A stretch of DNA of 42,516 nt. Source: Lentilactobacillus kosonis. GTDB taxonomy: Bacteria > Bacillota > Bacilli > Lactobacillales > Lactobacillaceae. The notes under the pieces were generated by a model. The model was not told where the DNA came from. It saw nothing but the letters and a program-made list of their open reading frames with translations, and made no database searches. The position numbers and the translations under genes are program-made. The first letter of the stretch is position 1. Every line of letters begins with the position of its first letter. Of the stretch, positions 35,207 through 42,516 are shown one piece after another. Where the stretch lies: positions 1 through 42,516 of the forward strand of contig NZ_BEXA01000008.1 in the NCBI RefSeq assembly GCF_003864335.1. Reading direction: 5' to 3'.

Positions 35207-36492
35207 TGGCTATGACCGCCCCGAAATTGGCGAATTAAGGGATGATATCAATGCTTTGTTTATTCAATATTTTGGTGAGGGAATTGATTTAGATGATGAT
35301 CAGACTCCTGGACTTTTAGCTGGTGTTTTATCAGAAAACAATGATCAAATTGAAAAGATTGGCCAAGGCGTGTATAACGCTTTTTTTGTACTCAAAGTTC
35401 AGGTGCTAACCTCGATGACATCGGTGCAGAAGAAGGATTATATCGAAAATCTGCTAGCAATAGTAACGTTACTTTGCAAATAGACGCCGATCCTAATACT
35501 ATGATCCCCGAAGGTACTCAATTCTCTACTGATGATGCACAGATATTTGAAACAACTGATGATTTAACTGTTGGGGAAGCGACATCTTATGTTGATGAAG
35601 GTGGGATTGTGCAACCATTACAAGATGATGATGGTAACCCTTTAGGCCGTGGCACCGTGTCCGCCGTATCACAAGATACTGGTGCAGAAATGAATGTCAT
35701 GCCTGGAACAATCATTAACTCTGAAGAAGCTCTAGATGGTTTCAATGCAGTTACTAATATCAATGGTGCTCAAGGCGGAGGAGATATTGAAACTGACGAT
35801 CAATATCGAATTAGAATTCTAGAAAACAGAAAGCATCCCATCAATTCAACGATTTCAGGTATTGAAACTGCTTTAATCAATGTTACTGGCGTTGAGGACG
35901 TACGAATTGTCAATAATATTGAAATGACACCTGATGAATATGGTAATCCTGCTAAATCAATTCATGTTTATGTAATCGGTGGTTTACCAGACGATATTGC
36001 TCAGGCTTTATTTGACGTCTTACCTCCAGTCACTAAAACTGTTGGCAGTGTGGCATCAATTGCTAAAGATATTGGTGGAAAATGGTACCGATTATGTTTG
36101 ATCGTGCCACAACTGTACCTGTATTTATTGAAGTGGATATTCATGCTGATACTGCTACATTTGATTCAGATAATGGTGAGTCAATGATTAAGACCAATAT
36201 TATGAATTATTTCGATACATTATCAATGGGTGATGCTGTGCTATATTCTCGGTTATTTGCACCCGCATATTCTGCTCCAGGTGTAAATGATGCCACAATT
36301 AAATTAGGCACTAAATCACCAGTCAATGATCCTGAAACAGTTAGTGTTAATCCAACAGTTGATGGTGCACAAATAAGCATTACTTTGTCACCTAATTCAG
36401 GTACATTGCTAACTCAGGATATTGCCGTTTCAGATTTTCAATTAGCACAAACAAGCTTTGACAACATCGTAATAAACATTACGTATGATTAG
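35190..36492 (+). CDS. Baseplate J protein, XkdT-like (two frameshifts)
   Basis: Wedge protein of contractile baseplates. ATG 35190 is 9 bases after GGAG. Segments: LLAGVLSENNDQIEKIGQGV, NTMIPEGTQFSTDDAQIFET, DDQYRIRILENRKHPINSTI, TGVEDVRIVNN. Breaks: one T missing in 35381-35387 (repair TQSSGANLDDIGAEEGLYR) and one A missing in 36079-36082 (repair GGKMVPIMFDRAT). About 434 residues. Confidence 0.9.
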
Positions 36493-36503
36493 GAGGTATT
36501 GCT

Positions 36504-37187
36504 ATGTATAAAACTGATACCGATTTATCTGACGACACGATTCGACAAAAATATTTACAAATGTTTCCTGGTGTTTTAAACCAACAAGATGATTCAACCA
36601 ACGCTCGGATTTTAAATATTATTGCTGATTTATCAATTAAATATAAGAACAGTTTATTAAGTATTTCTGATCAGGTATTAATTGATAATGCAAATGGTCA
36701 AACATTAACTGATATAGCTTCTGATTGGGGAGTAAATCGGATTGATGATGATGACGGATTTCTAAGGTTTCAAATTCGATTACAAAAGATGCGTGGATTA
36801 GTTGGTATTACTACTAACGATTTAAAGCAAATGGTGGCCACAGCATTTGGAATTGATATTTCTTCATTTGATGTTGCTGGAACAGATAATCCTGAAGAGA
36901 TTGAATTAAAAAATGTTTTGGTAGGAGTCGAGCAAGGACCACAAATAAAGATTAAATATGAAGTGTTATTACAATCTATCCAAAACATTTTAGCTCCTGA
37001 ATATAAATTAAAAGATATTCAATATGCGGCAGTTGCGACTGGATCACTTAGTTTTGCAAATTACTCAACTGTTGCTCCTACATTCAATGTCAAGGAAGAT
37101 CCAATAACTTACCGAGTATCATCAACAAAATTAAATGATTCAACGCGTCCTAAAATCACACCATCAACCAAAGTACGGGAGGTATAA
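36504..37187 (+). CDS. Baseplate-to-fibre linker, XkdU/DUF2313-like
   Basis: A 227-residue protein after baseplate J. IRQKYLQMFPGVLNQQDDST, ILNIIADLSIKYKNSLLSIS and LTDIASDWGVNRIDDDDGF give the helical opening of YmfQ/DUF2313-like linkers. AGGAGG precedes the ATG. Its position between J and the fibre supports the role. Confidence 0.65.
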   Translation: MYKTDTDLSDDTIRQKYLQMFPGVLNQQDDSTNARILNIIADLSIKYKNSLLSISDQVLIDNANGQTLTDIASDWGVNRIDDDDGFLRFQIRLQKMRGLVGITTNDLKQMVATAFGIDISSFDVAGTDNPEEIELKNVLVGVEQGPQIKIKYEVLLQSIQNILAPEYKLKDIQYAAVATGSLSFANYSTVAPTFNVKEDPITYRVSSTKLNDSTRPKITPSTKVREV

Positions 37188-37190
37188 ATA

Positions 37191-38842
37191 ATGGCGACAG
37201 AAAACGTAGGTATTATTACAAATGCCGGCAAAAATTTAATCAACAGAGTAAATGCTGGTGAAACAAGTATTCATTACACAAAGATAGTTTTTTCAACAGA
37301 TGATTTATCTGATATGCAAGATGCACAAATAAAAGAATTAGTTACTATCCAAACACAGAATGTAACGGTAGCGCCTCCAACAGTTACCTTAATTGACACT
37401 ACTGGAGAAACTAAAATCCGAGCAATTGGATTAAACCATATAAATGGTAATGACAAGGCCGACTTAACTGATGGGATTTATGTAAAGACATATGGTATTT
37501 TTGCCAAAGATGATTCTGGAAAAGAAATATTATATTCAGTTTCAGTCACAACACATCCCGATTACCTACCGGCATATGATGGCATGATTGTTCAAGCAAT
37601 TACTTATTCATACACTTGCAGCATTTCAGACACTGATAAAGTTGAATTCACTGATTCAAAAGATGTACTCATTACTTTAGATGATTTGAATGAAAAAACT
37701 AGCGGATTTGTTAAATCATCTGATTTACAAAATTATGCTACAAAAGCTGATGTTAACGGTCTTGCAACGACAGAATATGTTGACCAAGCGTTACAAAATA
37801 ACAAATTGCCAACAGATATTATGACTACTGATACTGTACAGAAAGTTACAAGCACAAAAACGTTCCAAGCAGAGCCTATCAGTTCGGATGGTAGTGGATA
37901 CTTAACAAGCAACAGCACCAAAAATTGGCAAAAATTTAAGATCTCTGATGATTCTGGCATGGCATTTTTGTCTACTGCTGATGTTAATACTCTGACCAAC
38001 CCAGGAATTTATTTCACTAAAAATCCTACCCACGTACCTGACACTGGTGCATGGTGGTTTATCATCGTTTTTGTTAGTCCAGATACTAGTACCACTGTGG
38101 TAAAGCAAAAAGCTTATGGTGATAATTACGACATGGAATGGGATCGAACAAGCCGTAACGGTACCTGGTCAACGTGGTCAAAAAGACCAAGTGGCATAGA
38201 TTTACAAAATGCGTTGAAACCATATGCGACTAGTGATTCTATTACTGCTATTAATAATGTTATTAATGCTTTGCCAAGCCAAGTTATCTCTGATACAAGA
38301 ACAGTTGCTTGGACACCTAAGCAGTACATGGATAACGGCAGGAAAGAAACTAGAGAGTTTAAAAATAATTCTGTTGTTGGCTTACCTGGTAGTGGTTATT
38401 CAGAAGTCTGGACAGATACTCCTTGGGATAACAATTCAGGTGGATTTCCAACACAAGTAGCGAAAGATACAAATAAGTTGGAATTCTATTTACGTATCGG
38501 AACATCTGACACTGATTGGGGTAATTGGCAAAAAATAACGCCCTCTCAAGTAATGATGATTAATTCAGATAATAAGACGGTAACTGCCAACGGGCAGACA
38601 GGTATTTGGGTTGATGAAGATTATATTAACAATTTAACAAATACAATTACTAATCAAGTATTAAATTCAATTGTTGATCCAACAACTCATAAAGCAAAAT
38701 TAAGATGGATTTTGCATTTGGAGATTTGACAGTTGATACTGATACAGTAACACCTATTGTTAAAGTTGCTGATCAATCAACAGCAACTACCCGCCAAGCA
38801 ACTCATCCTAATACACAACACGAATGGGGGACTGATGAATAA
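37191..38842 (+). CDS. Tail fibre with pyocin-knob-like domain (one frameshift)
   Basis: Opens MATENVGIITNAGKNLINRV, an N-terminal baseplate-binding domain. Later parts hold LTNPGIYFTKNPTHVPDTGA and WDRTSRNGTWSTWSKR, knob-like repeats (second copy TDTDW-type at GNWQKITPSQV). One A missing in 38696-38699; repair adds KMDFAFGDLTVDTDTVTPIV to the stop 38842. About 550 residues. Probably contacts the host surface. Confidence 0.7.
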
Positions 38843-39438
38843 TGGGTGCTCTAATTAATGGTTCAATAGTCTCTGGCGTGCTTAATGCTGGGACTACAAT
38901 TTATAACAACCCACCAACACCATTGTTTAGTAGCTTAACATTTTATGATTCAAATGAATTAGCTTCTCCAATTATGAATTCATATGGTAGTGAAGAAGGT
39001 AGTGCAACTACGGGATTATTAACTGACAATGGTGTTCAAAGTGTTAGCCAAATTAAATCGAATATTATCAATGCATTTGAAATTTATCCAGGAAATATGG
39101 TTTCAACTGACAAAATTAAAAAGATTCTTTCTAATTTAGGATACCTTGAAATGTATTGGGTTTGGTCGGGGCACACGCTAACCACAGATGAACTAGACAA
39201 TGTTGGTAATGTTAAGTCCCCAACTACTAGTTCTTATAGTGCATCTAAGGTTTTCTATGATGCCACAGATTTAAAAACTGGATTTTTTATTGGTGGTACC
39301 AATGTTGCAAATTTAACGACCTTAACTCCTGGATCATCAGGAAATTTAACTTATAAAGTCAACAAAGCAGCTGGAGTTACCATTGCTAGCACTTCATCTA
39401 ACATTAAGAAAATGTATGAATTGGCAGGTGGTCAATAA
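38842..39438 (+). CDS. Probable fibre-associated protein 1
   Basis: A 198-residue protein opening MGALINGSIVSGVLNAGTTI. Gly/Ser/Thr-rich, with no helix-rich domain. It overlaps the fibre stop by one base (taATG). The MGAL-N-SI opening is shared with the next gene. Likely a virion tip or receptor-binding component; unproven. Confidence 0.55.
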   Translation: MGALINGSIVSGVLNAGTTIYNNPPTPLFSSLTFYDSNELASPIMNSYGSEEGSATTGLLTDNGVQSVSQIKSNIINAFEIYPGNMVSTDKIKKILSNLGYLEMYWVWSGHTLTTDELDNVGNVKSPTTSSYSASKVFYDATDLKTGFFIGGTNVANLTTLTPGSSGNLTYKVNKAAGVTIASTSSNIKKMYELAGGQ

Positions 39439-40076
39439 TGGGAGCGTTGTTAAATAGCTCAATAATTTTTGAGGATGGCTATCAGTCTGGGACTATTTTA
39501 TGGCAAACTAAAACAACCAATACACAAAAAGCTTGGGATGGTGTTACGTATACTGTCGTAGGTAATCCTTTGAGCGGTCAAGCTAGCAACTCAGGGTTTA
39601 ATGAAATAAATGGGGTGCCCTTAAATATAGATATGAAGAAAATTAGGAATGGGCTACAATTAAATTTTGCAAGTTATTTCTTTGTTGATGATCATCAAAG
39701 TGGTGTTTCTTTTGTACCGTATGACGGATTCACTGGGATTTATAATGAAGACCTCGGCGATATTCCCAAACCAGGTGCATTGAAGGAAACAAATTTAAAA
39801 ATTCCAAAAAGCGGTTTAAATAGTGGCAGCCCATTTTACCAAGCAGACCATGATGGATCTGATTATGGTGTTCAACACGCATATATGTATGCAAACTATG
39901 ATGGATCAAATTTAACATTCAGAACAACTGGCTCAATAAAAACTTCAGTAAGCACTGTGAATGTTAGTAATGATAATGCGTTAGCTTGGTTTGTCGGCCA
40001 CCTTCAAGACCCCGGATATGGTCTTTACCGTGCTGATTGGGTCTATTATGTTTTGCAATCAGTTACAACTTATTAA
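39438..40076 (+). CDS. Probable fibre-associated protein 2
   Basis: A 212-residue protein opening MGALLNSSIIFEDGYQSGTI, the same N-terminal tag as the upstream gene. The body has YFFVDDHQSGVSFVPYDGF and SSNLTFRTTGS-like beta sequence and ends in LYRADWVYYVLQSVTTY. Last gene before lysis. Candidate receptor-binding protein. Confidence 0.55.
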   Translation: MGALLNSSIIFEDGYQSGTILWQTKTTNTQKAWDGVTYTVVGNPLSGQASNSGFNEINGVPLNIDMKKIRNGLQLNFASYFFVDDHQSGVSFVPYDGFTGIYNEDLGDIPKPGALKETNLKIPKSGLNSGSPFYQADHDGSDYGVQHAYMYANYDGSNLTFRTTGSIKTSVSTVNVSNDNALAWFVGHLQDPGYGLYRADWVYYVLQSVTTY

Positions 40077-40093
40077 AATTAGGAGGAATAAAA

Positions 40094-40550
40094 ATGTTAC
40101 ATGAAATTCAAACATGGTTTAATTCAGCACAAGCTACCGCAGTGGTGGCTTTTTTAATTACGTTGATTCCAGTGATTTGGAAACTAATTAAACCAATCGT
40201 TGATACTAAAAATAAAAACCGAAAAAAATACCCACGTTAAACAAGGATTAGAAATCGGAGAGAAACTAGCCGATACGATTGTTCCTGAAATGGCCGTGAT
40301 GGTTGGATTAAGTAAATCCGACCGAAGAAATGAAGCGATTAAGTTTGTTAACCAAAATCTATCCGATCAAGGATTCGATTTCGATATCCAAACGCTTACT
40401 GGATTAGTCGAAAAGGCATATCAATCATACAAGCAAACTGGTGCTGATAATCACGAACCAAAAACAACCGATATTCCAAGAGTTCATTTGAATGATGATG
40501 CAACTATCACACCAGAAACTAATATCAAAGAGGGCGAGGCAAATGAGTAG
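40094..40550 (+). CDS. LLH-family holin (one frameshift)
   Basis: Opens MLHEIQTWFNSAQATAVVAF with one membrane helix (VVAFLITLIPVIWKLI), then a basic segment and, after repair of the A run 40222-40228 (one extra or two missing), HVKQGLEIGEKLADTIVPEM. This matches LLH-type holins, which have an N-terminal helix and a soluble tail. Placed directly before the endolysin. AGGAGG precedes the ATG. About 152 residues repaired. Confidence 0.75.
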
Positions 40551-41355
40551 TCGAGTAATTGATATTTCATCATACCAAGGTGACACGGTCAGCTATTTAA
40601 AATCATATGCTATTCACGGTGTAAAAAGCATAATGGTCAAACTGACTGAAGGAACAAACTATCTTAATCCGAAAGCAGGTGCACAGGTTAGTAATGGTTT
40701 TAAAGTGTTTGATACTGTTGGCGTTTACCATTACTTTTTGGGTAACGGATTAGCCGAGGCTAAGTACTTTTTAGCCCACGTGAGGGCATTGGGATTAGAT
40801 AAAAGCACCGTATTAGGTATTGATGTTGAAGACCCTTCATTAGCTTATTACACCACAGCTCAAGTAAATATTTTCCTAAAATTGCTAAAAAATGCGGGAT
40901 ATAAACGTGTTGTGACGTATGGTTCAGGTTCTTGGTTTAATACTGGTCGTATTAGTCGCTCTCAGTTAATCGATAAACATATTTGGGTTGCTGCTTATGG
41001 TGTAAGCCAACCAGGGGTTGCCAATGCTAATGCCTGGCAATACACTGATAACTTCTATGGTGTAGATGCTTCATATGATTTTGATGGAACGTTAAAAGGT
41101 ATAAATAAAGCATCAAAACCAGACAAACCAGAGTATTATCGAACATCTGGGCTTTATGAAGTTACTAGTATCAAGGGAATTAATGTTTATTTAGATACTA
41201 AGTTTAAACAAAAACGTCGAGTAAGATTTGAAAAAGGTAGTCGTATTTATGCCAAACCAATTAAGTATGGTGATATTTATCGATTAAAAACGGCTGTCGG
41301 ATATATTACTGCTAATAAGGATTACATTAAATTCTTAATGAAAGCAGGCGATTAG
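40543..41355 (+). CDS. lys: Endolysin, GH25 muramidase with C-terminal wall-binding domain
   Basis: Cuts the peptidoglycan sugar backbone at lysis, 270 residues. GH25 motifs: VIDISSYQGD with catalytic Asp, VLGIDVEDPS with catalytic Glu, and AWQYTDNFYGVDASYDFD. After a short Lys/Pro linker, YEVTSIKGINVYLDTKFKQK to YITANKDYIKF resembles SH3-like/DUF5776 wall-binding domains of lactobacilli. ATG 40543 overlaps the holin stop. Confidence 0.92.
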   Translation: MSSRVIDISSYQGDTVSYLKSYAIHGVKSIMVKLTEGTNYLNPKAGAQVSNGFKVFDTVGVYHYFLGNGLAEAKYFLAHVRALGLDKSTVLGIDVEDPSLAYYTTAQVNIFLKLLKNAGYKRVVTYGSGSWFNTGRISRSQLIDKHIWVAAYGVSQPGVANANAWQYTDNFYGVDASYDFDGTLKGINKASKPDKPEYYRTSGLYEVTSIKGINVYLDTKFKQKRRVRFEKGSRIYAKPIKYGDIYRLKTAVGYITANKDYIKFLMKAGD

Positions 41356-41621
41356 ATGAACTTTGATCGCTGGGTAGAATTAATCACTGTAATTCTTGGA
41401 CTTGGTGGTGGAGCGTATGCAGTTCTAAGAGTTTTACTACAACCTCTTATGATTAAGATTGATAATCTAGCTAAAACTTGCAGAATACATCTTCTAAACT
41501 TGAAGAATTTATTAAAGGACAAAACGATCTACACGATAATATTTTGCTGCATGATAGTAGGATTCAAAGATTAGAAGAGAGAGTCAACGAGGTCGAAGAT
41601 TTTATTGATGAATTAAGATAG
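41356..41621 (+). CDS. Small membrane coiled-coil lysis-cassette protein (one frameshift)
   Basis: Opens MNFDRWVELITVILGLGGGA with one N-terminal membrane helix, followed by coiled coil. One A missing in 41473-41476; repair gives SKLEEFIKGQNDLHDNILLH and RLEERVNEVEDFIDELR to the stop 41621, about 88 residues. Position after the endolysin suggests a second holin or antiholin. Confidence 0.6.
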
Positions 41622-41626
41622 TAAAG

Positions 41627-41654
41627 GGTTATCCAGAAATGGATAACCTTTTTT
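41627..41654 (+). terminator. Strong terminator ending the late operon
   Basis: GGTTATCC (41627-41634), loop AGAAAT, GGATAACC (41641-41648), then TTTTTT. A perfect 8-bp stem after the lysis genes. Confidence 0.9.
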
Positions 41655-41701
41655 ATTATGTAGTTAGATTTATAATTCCTACTATAGTAAGGGGGAATTT
41701 T

Positions 41702-42034
41702 ATGACTGATTCAAAATATGAAGCTAAGTTAATCGCGAACAAGATTGGACCCTTATTTAAGAACCTAAGAGGAGATCGTTATCAAATACAAATTGTTAAT
41801 GATAACCAAGCCAAAGAATATACTTTCTTTTTTATGCGTCAGCCTAAAAATGGCAGTATGTTGATCAGCCCAATTTATCAAATCAAAGAATACAACTTAG
41901 AAAATTTAGAAGCGGTACTGGATGAACTTAATCATTACTATCAGTTCACCAAATTGTATAGGGGATTTGTCGGAGAACTATGGCCATCAAACGGTAATCC
42001 AATACAAAAAAATAAAACATCTGAAGAACTTTAA
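41702..42034 (+). CDS. Hypothetical accessory (moron-like) gene
   Basis: A 110-residue soluble protein from ATG 41702 behind GGGGGAA, opening MTDSKYEAKLIANKIGPLF. Contains YQIQIVNDNQAKEYTFFFMR and ENLEAVLDELNHYYQFTKL. It sits after the late terminator and before the right end, typical of genes expressed from the prophage. No domain recognised. Confidence 0.65.
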   Translation: MTDSKYEAKLIANKIGPLFKNLRGDRYQIQIVNDNQAKEYTFFFMRQPKNGSMLISPIYQIKEYNLENLEAVLDELNHYYQFTKLYRGFVGELWPSNGNPIQKNKTSEEL

Positions 42035-42050
42035 TAAATTTAGACAAAAA

Positions 42051-42104
42051 AAGAACCTACCTCCTGACAGGTAGATTCTTGGGTGCCTAACCAACACCCA
42101 TTTT
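42051..42104. terminator. Paired hairpins between convergent genes
   Basis: AAGAACCTACCT (42051-42062) pairs with AGGTAGATTCTT (42069-42080), one mismatch, with an A run to its left for leftward termination. GGGTG (42081-42085) pairs with CACCC (42095-42099), followed by ATTTTA for rightward termination. It separates the convergent genes 41702-42034 and 42130-42357. Confidence 0.65.
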
Positions 42105-42129
42105 ATCATAAAACGTCTATAATTTTTTA

Positions 42130-42357
42130 TTAGTTACTTAGATATTTTACAACGGCTGTTTTAAAATCAAATTCGTTCTGGTTATCTATCCATTTATGAT
42201 AGCCAGATGTCATAAAATTTAACTCATGGTTCATTGATAGCCAGATGGAAACTTTTGTATCTTCAAAAGAGCAATCAGAAGTTAAAAGTGAGTCCATTAA
42301 TTCGGCAATCTTTTGTAAATCCATTTGGCTGTTATTTTTATGATTATCTGTGTCCAT
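42130..42357 (-). CDS. Hypothetical leftward accessory gene
   Basis: A 75-residue protein from ATG 42357 (AGGAG 9 bases upstream), opening MDTDNHKNNSQMDLQKIAEL. A longer in-frame start at 42387 lacks a ribosome site. Helical, with FDFKTAVVKYLSN at the end. Unknown; possibly a lysogenic accessory gene. Confidence 0.55.
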   Translation of the reverse strand: MDTDNHKNNSQMDLQKIAELMDSLLTSDCSFEDTKVSIWLSMNHELNFMTSGYHKWIDNQNEFDFKTAVVKYLSN

Positions 42358-42456
42358 TGGGTATAGCTCCTTTTTTATTTTATGCATAAATTAAATACGA
42401 AAAAAGTTTGTGAAATAATGTAAAAATCGTCCATCTAAAAACAAAATAAAAGTTTT

Positions 42457-42478
42457 GTTGACACTTTTTTGACACTTT
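42457..42478 (+). repeat. GTTGACACTTT repeats at right end (arm-type sites)
   Basis: GTTGACACTTT (42457-42467) and TTGACACTTT (42469-42478) repeat the 11-mer of the left array in the same orientation, 12 bases apart. Repeats at both ends are expected if the attP arms were split by integration. The stretch 42388-42516 has no gene; beyond 42480 I see no motif shared with the left end. Confidence 0.6.
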
Positions 42479-42516
42479 TCAGTTCTATCCCAATGATAGC
42501 AACGAACCAAACTACT

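Noticed and set aside
1..42516. attL/attR core repeat
   Set aside because: Only trivial matches such as TAGCA are shared by the two ends; the core may lie outside the window.
1..42516. Insertion sequences or transposases
   Set aside because: No transposase motif or terminal inverted repeats seen; gene breaks are single-base indels, not insertions.

Overview
The window is one nearly complete temperate prophage of a contractile-tailed (myovirus-type, PBSX/XkdK-XkdT-like) phage of a low-GC Firmicute, most likely a Lactobacillaceae host. I infer this from the AT-rich coding style, strong AGGAGG ribosome sites, the ArpU/DUF771/DUF1642 gene set, an LLH-type holin and a GH25 endolysin. A host genus such as Companilactobacillus is only a guess. 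No clear host gene is visible at either end, and no core attachment repeat can be matched between the ends.

Layout. 1-205: a terminator palindrome and a dense array of GTTGACACTTT repeats that recurs at the far right end (42457-42478), probably integrase arm-type sites. 205-3276, leftward: integrase, an unknown gene, a secreted protein and a CI-type repressor. 3289-3448: divergent control region with CI/Cro operators. 3449-13066, rightward early region: Cro, a likely regulator, DUF771, several tiny genes, Gp157, a putative annealing protein, replisome organizer, DnaC-like loader, DUF1064 nuclease-like protein, four tandem DUF1642 paralogs and further small genes. 13137-13643: ArpU-type late regulator. 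13644-14233: a long non-coding leader with phased repeats, two tRNA-like mini-elements, a panhandle and terminators. 14234-20019: small genes, TerS/TerL, portal, MuF-like protein. 20141-24647: scaffold, capsid, Ig-like protein, connectors and neck. 24634-40076: sheath, tube, chaperone, tape measure with two wall-hydrolase domains, LysM protein, hub, spike, gp25, baseplate J and fibre genes. 40094-41621: lysis cassette. 41702-42357: two probable lysogeny-accessory genes.

The genes fit a standard temperate cycle. CI holds the early promoter through operators in 3321-3425; early genes replicate DNA; ArpU probably activates one long late operon from the promoter region near 13700; structural and lysis genes follow without a major strand switch.

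More than twenty genes are interrupted by single-base indels, mostly one missing A or T in a homopolymer, and two by in-frame stops. Restoring one base at each site gives a continuous conserved protein, so I describe these as single genes. Uncorrected homopolymer errors in a long-read assembly are the simplest explanation; decay of the prophage is the alternative. The most unusual signal is a family of three short tRNA-like elements (acceptor-like stem plus T-arm, no anticodon arm) at 1716-1758, 13760-13800 and 14019-14060, two of them bracketing a 14-bp panhandle in the late leader.
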